Notes under the pieces: model-generated | What the model was told of the DNA's origin: nothing | The model's database searches: none | The model's input: the letters and a program-made list of their open reading frames with translations, nothing else | Shown: positions 27,061 to 36,166 of the stretch, in pieces | Numbering within the stretch: position 1 is the first letter of the stretch | Layout: each line of letters begins with the position of its first letter | Assembly: GCA_029974015.1 (NCBI GenBank) | Contig: JARKUF010000035.1 | Location: 1-61,811 of the forward strand | Length of the DNA stretch: 61,811 nt | Reading direction: 5' to 3' | Source: Spirochaetota bacterium | GTDB taxonomy: Bacteria > Spirochaetota > UBA4802 > JAGODF01 | Position numbers and translations under genes: made by a program

Positions 27061-27813
27061 TCACGCCGTTTCGCCGGGCCAGCCGGACCTTCCCTCCACG
27101 AATTGGCGCACCCTGGGGTCATTGCTTTCAAGCACTTCGCCGGGCGGCCCCTGCAGATACACCTTCCCGTCGAAAAGGACCACGACCCTGTCGGCAATCC
27201 GGGCTGCGGACTTCATGTCGTGGGTAACCACTATGGAGGTGATGGAGAAGGTGTCGCGCATCTTCACGATGAGCCTGTCCACGGCGCCGCCGGTGATGGG
27301 GTCCACTCCAGTTGTGGGCTCATCGTAGAGCATAATTTCGGGGTGGACCGCGATGGCCCGGGCAAGCCCCACCCGTTTCTGCATGCCGCCGGAAAGCTCC
27401 GAGGGCCTTCGGCCCTCCACGCCACGAAGGCCCACGTGGGCAAGCATCTCCGGCACCAGGCGCTCAATCTGGTCCTCGGGCGTTTTTATTCGCCTTAAAC
27501 CGAAGGCCACATTGTCGTAAATGTCCATTGAATCAAATAAGGCCGCGCCCTGGAAGAGTATGCCGTACTTTGCCCGGAGCTCTTCTTTTACAGGCCCGGG
27601 CGCGCCGGTGAACTCCGCGCCGTCGACGAAGATTTTTCCTTCGTCGGGTTCGAGAAAGCCCACCAGGTGCTTTAAAATCACAGATTTCCCCGTGCCGCTT
27701 TTCCCGAGAACGCAGAGTATTTCGCCCTCCCGGACGTCCATGTTGAGGCCGTCAAGGACCACTTTCGGCCCAAAGGACTTCTTTAAGTTTTCAATTCTTA
27801 TCTTTTCAGGCAT
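27061..27813 (-). CDS. mlaF: ABC transporter ATPase, MlaF/Ttg2A type
   Basis: 250 aa. Walker A GKSGTGKS (about 36-43), signature LSGGMQKRVGLARAI and Walker B IMLYDEPTTGVDPITGG, with the MlaF-typical ILFQGAALFDSMDIYDNVAF. It energises phospholipid movement between inner and outer membranes together with a permease (MlaE) and an MCE protein. The MCE gene is divergent, 177 bp away; no mlaE-like permease is in the window. Confidence 0.9.
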   Translation of the reverse strand: MPEKIRIENLKKSFGPKVVLDGLNMDVREGEILCVLGKSGTGKSVILKHLVGFLEPDEGKIFVDGAEFTGAPGPVKEELRAKYGILFQGAALFDSMDIYDNVAFGLRRIKTPEDQIERLVPEMLAHVGLRGVEGRRPSELSGGMQKRVGLARAIAVHPEIMLYDEPTTGVDPITGGAVDRLIVKMRDTFSITSIVVTHDMKSAARIADRVVVLFDGKVYLQGPPGEVLESNDPRVRQFVEGRSGWPGETA

Positions 27814-27990
27814 CGCAGATACTGGGATTTTTTATGGGCTGTCATAAAAAACTCAATACCTTGAAGATACGGCGAAACACGGCGGTGTCAACATAAATCG
27901 GCGGGAGAGGTTAAATTTCCAATACTTTCCGCCATTTTTTGATTTACTTTTGTCAGGAAGCATGCCATGCTACACGTAAGGAGGAGCGCA

Positions 27991-28863
27991 ATGAGGCTGA
28001 GCAATGAGGCCCGCGTGGGCATGGTAGTCACCGTGAGTTTCACCATCTTTATCATCCTGGTGGGCGTGCTGGCGAAATTCAATATCTCCCGCTCCGGCTA
28101 CTCCCTGCGGGTGTATTTCGGCTTCCTTAACGACCTCCGGAAGGGCGCGCCCGTGAAGATTGCAGGCGGCATTACTATCGGCCAGGTGATGGACATCAAT
28201 CAGAGCGGGGAAAAGACCCAGGTGGACGTCTGGATCGACAAAAAATTCAAGCTCATCAAAAAGACAAAGTTCGCCATCTTCACCACGGGGATAATCGGAG
28301 AAAAATACATCAATGTCTTCGTGCCTCCTTCTTACGATGTGGAGGAGTTCTTCGAAGAAGGGGACATGGTGTACGGCATCGACCCGCCGAGCTTCGACCA
28401 GATGATGCTCACCTTTCAGGGCTTCCTCGACAAGGAGGGGAGCCAGGTCCTGGCGGAAATATTTCAGAACTCCAACCGCTTCGTGGGGAACCTGAACAAG
28501 ATCACCGCGGAAAACCGCGGCGACATCAGGTCCTCGGTCCTCATGCTCCGGGGGATGATAGGTTCAATGTCGGTGAAATCCCAGGTCTTCATGGACCAGC
28601 TTAACCAGCTTACGAGGAACATGGCGGACCTCTCGGAAAAAAACAAGCAGGACATCTCTATAGCCCTCCGGCAGATTTCCGAGACCACGAGCAGCCTGAA
28701 CAAGATAATCTACCGCATTGACAGCGGCCGGGGGACCCTTGGCAAGCTCATTACCGATGAGGAAGTGTACAACAATATACGCGACGCCTCGGTCTACGCG
28801 AAGGACCTCTTCTACAAGCTGAACCAGGACCCGTCGAAACTGTTCTTCAGGCAGAAGCGGTAA
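27991..28863 (+). CDS. mlaD: MCE-domain lipid-binding protein (MlaD-like)
   Basis: 290 aa. The start at 27991 is fixed by AAGGAGGAG. One N-terminal membrane helix (about 9-29), then the MCE domain: GYSLRVYFGFLNDLRKGAPV, KIAGGITIGQVMDI and GEKYINVFVP. A long helical C-terminal region (about 140-270, with runs such as LMLRGMIGSMSVKSQVFMDQ) would form the pore-like bundle or contacts in the periplasm. Ends directly against radA (TAA then ATG with no gap). Confidence 0.88.
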   Translation: MRLSNEARVGMVVTVSFTIFIILVGVLAKFNISRSGYSLRVYFGFLNDLRKGAPVKIAGGITIGQVMDINQSGEKTQVDVWIDKKFKLIKKTKFAIFTTGIIGEKYINVFVPPSYDVEEFFEEGDMVYGIDPPSFDQMMLTFQGFLDKEGSQVLAEIFQNSNRFVGNLNKITAENRGDIRSSVLMLRGMIGSMSVKSQVFMDQLNQLTRNMADLSEKNKQDISIALRQISETTSSLNKIIYRIDSGRGTLGKLITDEEVYNNIRDASVYAKDLFYKLNQDPSKLFFRQKR

Positions 28864-30186
28864 ATGGCGAAAAAACAACCTGCCTTCATCTGCCTCTCCT
28901 GCGGCGGCTCGTTTCCCAGATGGTTGGGGAAGTGCCCGGATTGCGGGGAATGGAATTCCTTAGCGGCGGCGGAGCCTGAAAGTCCTGGCGCCGCCGCGGA
29001 GGTCCTCCGGCTCTCCGACGTACCCGCCGACAGCCTTCGCCGCGTCCCCACGGGGCTGGGTGAATTTGACCTGGTCTGCGGGGGAGGGCTGGTGCCGGGG
29101 AGCGTTGTCCTCCTGGGGGGAGAGCCCGGCATCGGCAAATCGACGCTTGCGCTCCAGGTAGCGGGGAGGCTTCCCTCCCTCTATGTTTCGGGGGAAGAAA
29201 CTCCGTCCCAGCTCCGCCTGAGGGCGGACCGCCTCGGCGTGGATTTGGGAAGCATAACGCTCAGCACTTCCGTCTCCGCCGCCGAGATAGCCGGGCTCAT
29301 CGAAACGCGAAAGCCTGAATGCGCCGTCATCGACTCCATCCAGACGCTCCATTCGCCGGGACTGCCCGGCGCAGCGGGCTCTCCGGGGCAGATTCGCGAG
29401 TCGGCGGCGCGGGTCATCGAAGCGGCGAAGAGGGCCTCGGTGCCGGCGGTCCTCATAGGCCATATTACCAAGGACGGCCTCATCGCCGGACCCAAGATGC
29501 TGGAACATATGGTGGACACTGTGCTTTACTTCGAAGGTGACTTCGCCCGGGACTTCAGGGTCCTCAGGTCGTTTAAAAACCGCTACGGCTCCGTCCACGA
29601 GATTGGCCTTTTCCGAATGGGCCCCCGGGGCCTGGAGGAAATCCAGGACAAAAACGGCATCTTCCTTAACCCCTACATTTCAACGGCCCCCGGAAGCGCG
29701 GTCTCCGCCGCCCTGGAGGGAAGCCGCACCATCCTCTTCGAAGTGCAGTCCCTGGTGGTCCCCACAAGCTATTCCAATCCCCGCCGAATGTCCGACGGCT
29801 TCGACTACAACCGCATCGTCCTCATAACCGCGGTCCTGGAAAAGCACGCCTCTCTGGAGCTTGGCTCCTTCGACGTGTTTCTCAATGTGGCCGGAGGGTT
29901 TACCATCGGCGAAACTTCCGCGGACCTGGCCGTGGCGGTCTCAATAGCCTCGAGTTTAAAGAACGTCCCCGTCCCCCACGACACGGGCTTTCTCGGGGAG
30001 ATTTCGCTTTCGGGGGAGGTCAGGCCGGTGTCGCAGTGCCGAAGGAGGGTGATGGAGTTCGCCCGGTCCGGGTTTTCGCGCGTCTTCGTTTCGATGGGAG
30101 ACCGGGCGGAGGCGGAGCGGGGGGAGTTCAAAGGGGAAATAGTGCCCCTCCGCACCGTCTCCGAGGCGATGAAGGAGCTGTTTTAG
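28864..30186 (+). CDS. radA: DNA repair protein RadA
   Basis: 440 aa. N-terminal zinc finger C10-x2-C13...C24-x2-C27, RecA-like domain with Walker A GGEPGIGKST (85-94), the RadA-specific KNRYG motif (in SFKNRYGSVHEIGLF) and a C-terminal Lon-like domain with the conserved NVAGGFTIGETSADLAVA region. It is a branch-migration helicase in recombinational repair. It is immediately downstream of mlaD and its stop overlaps the convergent resB stop by 4 bp. Confidence 0.96.
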   Translation: MAKKQPAFICLSCGGSFPRWLGKCPDCGEWNSLAAAEPESPGAAAEVLRLSDVPADSLRRVPTGLGEFDLVCGGGLVPGSVVLLGGEPGIGKSTLALQVAGRLPSLYVSGEETPSQLRLRADRLGVDLGSITLSTSVSAAEIAGLIETRKPECAVIDSIQTLHSPGLPGAAGSPGQIRESAARVIEAAKRASVPAVLIGHITKDGLIAGPKMLEHMVDTVLYFEGDFARDFRVLRSFKNRYGSVHEIGLFRMGPRGLEEIQDKNGIFLNPYISTAPGSAVSAALEGSRTILFEVQSLVVPTSYSNPRRMSDGFDYNRIVLITAVLEKHASLELGSFDVFLNVAGGFTIGETSADLAVAVSIASSLKNVPVPHDTGFLGEISLSGEVRPVSQCRRRVMEFARSGFSRVFVSMGDRAEAERGEFKGEIVPLRTVSEAMKELF

Positions 30187-31055
30187 GACGATTCGGTATT
30201 GAGGGCAATCTCGCCGTTTTTCCCGCCGCGACGACCATAGGTGCGCCAGAAGAACCACCCCATGAGGCCTATTACCAGTGCCAGTCCCGCGACGATAACG
30301 CGAAGTCCCGGGTCGTAGGTCACCTGGAGGAGGAGGCCGGATTCGGGGGCTTCCGCGCGCTTTGTTTTATATAGCTCCGAGCGGTTGCATGTTTCATCGG
30401 GGTCCATATTCGGCGATACATGTTCGGCTTTGCCCTCACGCATCTGCATGTCGAGGTGAAGCGCGTAATGGCCGCGTGTGATGTACTCCGCGAAGGAGAG
30501 CCGCGCCGGAGAGCCGTCAATCTCCGCCGAGAGCGTCACCTGGGCTTTACGCCCCTTGAGAAGCGAAGCCTTTGGATACATGACGACGTCAGTGCCGATG
30601 AACTTCACGGAGCCGCCGTCCGGCAGGGCCGCGGTTTCCCCGGGAAGAACAGGCATGTGCTTCTGGTATCCAAGGGTGAAGGTGAGGAAATGCCCGCCAA
30701 GCACCACGAGGAAGGCCAGGTGCACAAGGGAAGGGGTGAGGGCCGTGAAGAAGGCGGCGAAGCCCATCTGCTTTCTCCGGGGCAAAAGCTGGACAATGCG
30801 GTCCAGGGCGCAGGCGGCCAGGTTTATCCCGAGAAACAGGAAGAGGAGGAAAAGCACGGGGAGCCACCAGGTGAGGGAAAGGTGGGTCAAGCCGTGCTCC
30901 AGGAACCACTTCTGCACCGGGACGCCGTTCATGGTGTTGAAGAAGGCGAAATCGTAGAGGCAGTACGAGCCCCCGGCGAAGAGGGCGAGAATAACCCCCC
31001 ACATAATCCAGAACGTAAGCTTTAAGCTTGCGATAAAATTCCAGAGGGCGCGCAT
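30183..31055 (-). CDS. ResB-like cytochrome c maturation protein (short form)
   Basis: 290 aa, much shorter than classical ResB/CcsB (about 450-550). Two N-terminal helices (about 10-32 and 62-82), a third (about 103-126), a periplasmic domain (about 130-245) with HALHLDM-type segments, and a last helix at about 250-270. The opening LWNFIASLKLTFWIMWGVIL is the ResB signature. It should work with the adjacent CcsA to deliver and attach haem in system II. GGAGG precedes the ATG, which lies 1 nt after the ccsA stop. Confidence 0.75.
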   Translation of the reverse strand: MRALWNFIASLKLTFWIMWGVILALFAGGSYCLYDFAFFNTMNGVPVQKWFLEHGLTHLSLTWWLPVLFLLFLFLGINLAACALDRIVQLLPRRKQMGFAAFFTALTPSLVHLAFLVVLGGHFLTFTLGYQKHMPVLPGETAALPDGGSVKFIGTDVVMYPKASLLKGRKAQVTLSAEIDGSPARLSFAEYITRGHYALHLDMQMREGKAEHVSPNMDPDETCNRSELYKTKRAEAPESGLLLQVTYDPGLRVIVAGLALVIGLMGWFFWRTYGRRGGKNGEIALNTESS

Positions 31056-31056
31056 A

Positions 31057-31806
31057 TCATCCTCCTATCCTTGGAAATCCCATTTCATGGAGATTGGCCA
31101 CGGTGGTGACCAGCAGCACCACCAATCCGCCGGCGGCGGCGAAGAGGACGCGCCGTGCCGGGGGCCATCCCGCGAGATAGCGAAGATGTATGTATAGGGC
31201 GTAGTAGCACCAGAGGACAGCGGAGAAAAGATGCCGCGTCCCCCAGTGGAAGGTGGTGCCCCATCCCTCATAGGCCCAGACGGCCCCCACCACCTGGGTT
31301 ATGCTGTAGATGAGGAAGCCCCAGATTATAAGGGAATGGTATGAGGCGCCGGCGGCCGGGTTTTTCCTCTGACGCCAGGCGAACCAGGCCCCCGAGTAAA
31401 AGAGGGCGTGGGCCATCACTTCCGTGGCGAAAAAGGCCGCCGCCCAGAAGGTGATTTTTTTTGGCGTGGGAGGGATGATGCCCTTGGGATAGTACGCCGC
31501 GAAAAGCGAAGCGATGAGGAGGATGATGGACAGGGACAGCCATTCGACGCGCCTTTCACGGTTGAAAAGATTGATGACGATGAGAAACGCCATGCTCCAG
31601 GCGAGGAAGGGCACCGGGTCGAAGATGTTGTTGGCGATAAAGGCCCCGGTGAGCCAGCCGCGCCAGACTTGATACACCGTATGGATGATGAAGCCGGTGC
31701 CTATTGCCGCCGCCGAAACGGTGTTTTGCTTCGCGAGATACCCCAGGGCCCCGAGGCAGTAGAGCCCCAGGGCCGCGTAGAATGCCGTGTGCATGGTGAA
31801 TTCCAT
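31057..31806 (-). CDS. CcsA/ResC-like cytochrome c assembly protein
   Basis: 249 aa, about eight membrane helices. The region WGTTFHWGTRHLFSAVLW (about 182-199) aligns with the tryptophan-rich WWD haem-handling loop, but the usual W-G-W-D core is altered (HWGTR in place of WGWDP). Several His are placed near helix ends. GGGAGGGG precedes the ATG. With ResB, the lipoprotein and the TonB receptor it forms one operon, 12 bp after the lipoprotein gene. Confidence 0.78.
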   Translation of the reverse strand: MEFTMHTAFYAALGLYCLGALGYLAKQNTVSAAAIGTGFIIHTVYQVWRGWLTGAFIANNIFDPVPFLAWSMAFLIVINLFNRERRVEWLSLSIILLIASLFAAYYPKGIIPPTPKKITFWAAAFFATEVMAHALFYSGAWFAWRQRKNPAAGASYHSLIIWGFLIYSITQVVGAVWAYEGWGTTFHWGTRHLFSAVLWCYYALYIHLRYLAGWPPARRVLFAAAGGLVVLLVTTVANLHEMGFPRIGG

Positions 31807-31818
31807 GTCCCCTCCCGA

Positions 31819-32880
31819 TTACTCGATTCCGTCTAAGACCACGATGTCGGTGATTCCCCATGTGTCGCGGTCGACGAAGTAGTCCTTCAGATTGGCCAAC
31901 ATTGTGCCTTCCTTAGGCGGGGCACCGTTGAGCCTTTCTACGAGCACCATGGAGCGGCCGGATTCCTGGAGGAAAACTTCGCGCCCCGAAAGGAGCACGC
32001 GATAGCCGTCGCAGGAGACTATGAGGAAAAAGTTTTTCTCGGTGCAGCCGGGGAAGTTCTTTTTCAGCACTTCAAAGAAGGCCGGGCCTTCAACGGTAAA
32101 AATCCCTTTAAAGCCGGTGCCGTGGCCCGTGCGCACCCAGTTTTCGTATTTCTTTTTCGGAATTCCTGCCGTGCTAATGGGGAAGGTCTTCCCCTTCCAG
32201 TGGCCGGTTATTACCCTGGAAACGCATTTGTGGCCCTGCTTCATTGGGGGAAGGCCGGTCGCCGTGACTGTTGGCTCGCTCAGGGTGATTTTAACCACAT
32301 TGTCAAGATAGCGGGCGGTATTCGGGTCACGGGGGCAGACCAGGCGCAGACCGCGCAGGTTTTCCTTATGTTTGTTATGCGCGTAGTTTTCCCTCGCCTT
32401 GTCCTTCGAAGGTAGAACTTCGCGCCTGTCGTAGGCAAGGATGACGGGTTTGGAGTCGTCCACCATGGTCAGTTCGCCATAGCTGAAGACGGCCTTCTTT
32501 CCGTCGGCGGAGGTGAAGGTGACGAGCATGTCGAGGGGCCTGTCGAAGGCCGCGTTTTTGGGCTTTTCCGGGGCCACTCCGTCCATGATATTGTACAGCG
32601 GAATTCCCGTATAGGCGTAGCTTCCCAAAAACTCGCCTTCGGGCGATACTTCCAGGGTCCTCAGCCAGGAGGAGGGGAAGGCCCTCAGGGCTTCCGCCGG
32701 GAAGGCATAGTTGCGCTTCACGAGGCCGTCCACGGTGAGGGAGAAGCCTCCGGGCACATCGACGGCCACGGCCCCGGGCGTGGCCCCGGTGACGGCCATA
32801 ATCTCCAATTTGCTCTTAGAGCATGAGGCCGAGGTGAAAACGAGAATGGCAAGAGCAAGCGATGCGACGGTTTTTTTCAT
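31819..32880 (-). CDS. Lipoprotein with sulfite-oxidase-like (molybdopterin-binding) fold
   Basis: 353 aa. Lipobox TSASC (Cys about 20). Two regions look like oxidoreductase molybdopterin-binding-domain strands: FSLTVDGLVKRNYAFPAEAL (about 46-65) with YTGIPLYNIMDGV (about 93-105), and a second half with GTGFKGIFTVEGPAFFEVL and VLLSGREVF. No clear Moco Cys ligand or Arg cluster is seen, so it may be a cofactor-free relative. Co-transcribed between the TonB receptor and ccsA. Role unknown. Confidence 0.6.
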   Translation of the reverse strand: MKKTVASLALAILVFTSASCSKSKLEIMAVTGATPGAVAVDVPGGFSLTVDGLVKRNYAFPAEALRAFPSSWLRTLEVSPEGEFLGSYAYTGIPLYNIMDGVAPEKPKNAAFDRPLDMLVTFTSADGKKAVFSYGELTMVDDSKPVILAYDRREVLPSKDKARENYAHNKHKENLRGLRLVCPRDPNTARYLDNVVKITLSEPTVTATGLPPMKQGHKCVSRVITGHWKGKTFPISTAGIPKKKYENWVRTGHGTGFKGIFTVEGPAFFEVLKKNFPGCTEKNFFLIVSCDGYRVLLSGREVFLQESGRSMVLVERLNGAPPKEGTMLANLKDYFVDRDTWGITDIVVLDGIE

Positions 32881-32906
32881 AATGTATTCTCCTTTAAGGC
32901 GGGAGC

Positions 32907-35318
32907 CTACAGCCTGCCGCCGCCTCCGAAATAGAACATCCTTCCGGGTCCTGGATTAAACGGGTCGGCATTGTAATCGTCAAGCAGGTTTTTGCACATA
33001 ATGTACACATATGTGTTGAACGGAAGCTCCTGCTGTATCTTCACATTGAGCATGAAGGGGTTGTGGAGCTTCTGGGTTGTGTAATACTTTGAAGAAAATG
33101 GCTCCACATTTGCTGTTTGAGGCGCAGAAGCCATTACATATTGGATTTGATTGAGGGTGTAACTTCCCCATAAAGTGCACGATGTATTGCTTATGAAATC
33201 AAAAACCATTTGCGCAATGAACTGGTGCTGGGGAACATCGGTTACTTCTTTGCCGTATGTAAGGGGTGAAGCCTCATCGTTTCTGGCATGCGCAAAGACA
33301 TAGGAAAGGCTGCCCCTGAGCGTAACGAGATTTGCCAACCTTGGCGAATTGCCGGAAATGATTGCTTCAATGCCCTGTACGGAGAACCCGCCAATGTTGT
33401 CGTATATATCATATTCAAATTCACGGTCGTAGAGTTTAGCTATTTTGTCTTTAATTTTTGTGTAAAAGTAATCGGTCCGGAAGCTGATGGCCTGGTTCAT
33501 AAAAAACAGCTCAAAACCTCCATTGTAGCTATAAATCGTTTCCGGATTTATTCCAACATCAGACACGGCACCTTCCTGTTTGATAATAGCCCCGATGTCC
33601 CTGTAAACATCCATAGCTGGGAAATTTGTTTTAATAGCGAAGGCGGAACGCAGTCGTAAAAAGTTTGCAATGGGATCGAGGACCGCGGAAATTACCGGAT
33701 TGAAGCTGTCCCGGGTTCCCCATATCATTGAATCTTTTTTGACCATGGGTACGTCTTCTAGAACATAAGTAGTTGTATTTATCACTCTCATCTCATCGTA
33801 ATTTTGAGCGTCGTATGAAATCCCGAGTGAAAGCGCCAATGCCCCGGCCGGAGTAGCAAAATTCATCTGGTCTTCCACGGCAAGCGTAAAATAGCTGGCG
33901 CTAATGTCGTTTACCTGTTTTTCTCCTGTTCCAATTTGGCCAGCCAATGGCGAAGTGGGACTGGTTGCTTTCGCATACTTGCCAAAAGAATTCATCCTGA
34001 AATGGAGATTTGCAGAAAGAGTATTCCAGGAGGCTATCTTGTAGCTTGGTAATAAATAAAAACCGAAAGAGTTTTCTTTTATGATTGATTGTCCAGATTG
34101 TATACCTTTTGTGACCGGCATCCCTTCAGAATGGTCCTGGGTCCAATACCCTTCCAGACAGTTCACCTGCCTTATGTAGAAAGTATTAAGTTTAATTTTC
34201 AGGTCTCCCAAATCAGCCCTGAAATAGGGTGAAATGGTGAGCCTCGTGTCTTCAGGCCAATAAAAAGCCCTGTTTTGGAATGCAGATTTTCCGGTCGTAT
34301 TTGTCCAAGTATTGTTCCCGGGGATTTCCCATTTCTCTGTGTTTTCATTATACGATGCAAGGGAACCATCTTTAAAAGAATTATTATACTGTTCGTTGGA
34401 TGCCCACTGGACGGAGACGCCGGTTTCCATTTCGCTGGAAATATTATATCCAACGCGCCCGGATGCCTGATATTTCCTATAGCTCGAATGGTTCCATACA
34501 TTATCATCGTTGAGATAAGCGCTGACCGATGGAAGTGTGATAGTGTTAAAATCTTTGCCATACACATCATAGCTTACAAGCTTATCGAACCAGGCTTTTC
34601 TTTTGCTTTTAGTCAATTTTTTGGAAATCTCATAGCTGTTTGAGTTTTGGACTGAAGCGGTTACCCATGTGTAAAAATCGCCTATGGGAGCGCCTGCCGA
34701 AGCGTTTATCATCCAATTGCGGTGTTCTCCGTATTCCATTTTAGCGTCGGCAACAAGCTTTTCCGGCCTTTTGGTTATGATGTTTACCGAGCCGACGCTG
34801 CCCAGGGCGCCGTAAAGAGCTGAGGCTGCCCCGCGGTTTACAATTATTTCCGAAACATTTTGCACCGGCATGGATGAAAGGTCGAGATTATTGCCGCCGT
34901 AAAATGTATCGAGGTAAGGAATACCGTCCACCATAATGGCGACTTTCTCATGGTCAAAGCCGCGCATGGACATGCCTATAAAACCTTTTCTCGTTGGGTA
35001 CACCAGTACTCCGGGGACCATCGTGAGGGAATCGGAGAGCGCCCTGTCTCCCCTTCGTTCAATATCCTTCCCATCGATGACCGTAGTAGTCGACGCGTCC
35101 TCGATGTTCGGGACCGCGCGGTCGCGAACCACGATTTCGCCTATGGTGAAGGGCACCGTGCCGTCTTTGGATTTCTCCGCTTTAGCGGCCTTTGCACCGG
35201 TTTCCTGGGTTTCCGTGATTACTGGCTGGTCGGTGTCCTGAGCGAATGCTACCGCCGCCAGCGAAACCATGAAGATGAAGATGAAGATGAAGGTGAATGC
35301 GAAAAAGAATCTTTTCAT
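32907..35318 (-). CDS. TonB-dependent outer-membrane receptor
   Basis: 803 aa. Signal peptide, then a TonB-box-like stretch before the plug; plug domain with DASTTTVIDGKDIERRGD, LSDSLTMVPGVLVYP, the MRGFDHEKVAIMVDGIPYLD core and VNRGAASALYGALGSVGSVN; a 22-strand barrel follows. The end (GRMFYFGGGGRL) lacks the usual terminal aromatic residue. The substrate is not readable; the operon (lipoprotein, CcsA, ResB) hints at haem, iron or another redox-metal chelate. AAGGAGGAA precedes the ATG. Confidence 0.9.
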   Translation of the reverse strand: MKRFFFAFTFIFIFIFMVSLAAVAFAQDTDQPVITETQETGAKAAKAEKSKDGTVPFTIGEIVVRDRAVPNIEDASTTTVIDGKDIERRGDRALSDSLTMVPGVLVYPTRKGFIGMSMRGFDHEKVAIMVDGIPYLDTFYGGNNLDLSSMPVQNVSEIIVNRGAASALYGALGSVGSVNIITKRPEKLVADAKMEYGEHRNWMINASAGAPIGDFYTWVTASVQNSNSYEISKKLTKSKRKAWFDKLVSYDVYGKDFNTITLPSVSAYLNDDNVWNHSSYRKYQASGRVGYNISSEMETGVSVQWASNEQYNNSFKDGSLASYNENTEKWEIPGNNTWTNTTGKSAFQNRAFYWPEDTRLTISPYFRADLGDLKIKLNTFYIRQVNCLEGYWTQDHSEGMPVTKGIQSGQSIIKENSFGFYLLPSYKIASWNTLSANLHFRMNSFGKYAKATSPTSPLAGQIGTGEKQVNDISASYFTLAVEDQMNFATPAGALALSLGISYDAQNYDEMRVINTTTYVLEDVPMVKKDSMIWGTRDSFNPVISAVLDPIANFLRLRSAFAIKTNFPAMDVYRDIGAIIKQEGAVSDVGINPETIYSYNGGFELFFMNQAISFRTDYFYTKIKDKIAKLYDREFEYDIYDNIGGFSVQGIEAIISGNSPRLANLVTLRGSLSYVFAHARNDEASPLTYGKEVTDVPQHQFIAQMVFDFISNTSCTLWGSYTLNQIQYVMASAPQTANVEPFSSKYYTTQKLHNPFMLNVKIQQELPFNTYVYIMCKNLLDDYNADPFNPGPGRMFYFGGGGRL
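35269..35298. repeat. Hexanucleotide repeat in the TonB receptor signal sequence
   Basis: Four exact ATGAAG units (35269-35292) plus a degenerate fifth, encoding alternating Phe-Ile in the hydrophobic core of the signal peptide on the minus strand. Copy changes would lengthen or shorten the core without a frameshift. Confidence 0.7.
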
Positions 35319-35345
35319 GGATTCCTCCTTGAGTTTTTTTTAAGC

Positions 35346-35402
35346 GCCCGGTTTTCCTCCGCCGCTATTGGGCGGGAAAACCCGAGTAAAAGCGATTGCC
35401 TT
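35346..35402 (-). repeat. AGGCAACCT-family element, fragment
   Basis: Hairpin GGTTTTCCTCCGCC / GGGCGGGAAAACC followed by CGATTGCCTT, the GC-hairpin half of the family, directly upstream of the TonB receptor ribosome-binding site. Confidence 0.45.
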
Positions 35403-36034
35403 ATAAAAAAAGAAAATCCCCTTCCGGAGGGAACGCGCCGCGGGAAGTTCACACATCGCCGCGGTTGATGCCCACGAGGACCGCGGTCGGTTTTTTAGCC
35501 GGTTGATGCGCGTCTGCCTGCAACTCTTTCCTTTTCCAGAGAGCGGGCCCGTTTCCGAAGTCCGCCTTATCGTCCCATTGCCCATGGCTCGAAGCTTTAG
35601 GTCAGTGGAATTGGGGATTATGCTTAACCCTGTAAAAAGAAAGAAAAATGTCAATGTTATTTACGAAAAAGGTTACAAAAAATCTCCTAAAAGGGAAGAA
35701 TTACAAATTCTTCACTATAATATGAGATTATCTACGGGATTATGGCAAGACCGCCCGCCGGTGGCGGGCGGGTATACACAATTCATGTGATTACCCCGGG
35801 AATGGGGTTATTTACAGACTTTTTGCGTCACCGGCCACCGGTGGACGGATGGTAACTCCTTGGCGCGGGTAACAGCGCGGGCCTCGTGTCATGGCTACTT
35901 TCACCCTGCCAGGAACGGGCATCTGTGGGGAGGAGGTACGCGACCCCCTCCCCACACCTGCTGGCCAGGAGGGACGAATGCCGCGGAGGACAAGGATGTC
36001 CGGGACCGGCCCTCCCGCGCATTAGCTCAGGCGC

Positions 36035-36166
36035 CGCTAAGGGCTGTAGCCCGGTGAAGGCACATCCTGTGCCCACCGGGAGTACCGGACATCCATGTCC
36101 GTAGTTGAGGGTGAATTTGCCACAGAGGTTTTTGCAGTCGCGTTTTCTTTTTGTATGAGAACTTGC
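36035..36166 (+). repeat. Structured repeat, copy 1 (covarying hairpins)
   Basis: 132 bp, from CGCTAAGGGCTGTAG to GAGAACTTGC, closely matching 61131-61261. Main stem: CCCGGTG (36050-36056) with CACCGGG (36074-36080), an AAG/C internal loop, inner stem GCACA/TGTGC and loop TCC. A second hairpin CGGAC...GTCCG follows. Compared with copy 2, five base pairs of the first hairpin differ and all are compensated. It is unlikely to code. Confidence 0.75.

Noticed and set aside
35520..35640. c-di-GMP-I (GEMM) riboswitch-like pattern upstream of the TonB receptor
   Set aside because: A CCATGGGCAATGGGACG segment on the minus strand recalls part of GEMM, but the conserved CACGCACAGGGCAAACC strand and tetraloop receptor are missing.
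36000..36110. tRNA-like cloverleaf in the repeat
   Set aside because: The hairpins do not form acceptor or anticodon arms and no GTTCRANNC T-loop is present.
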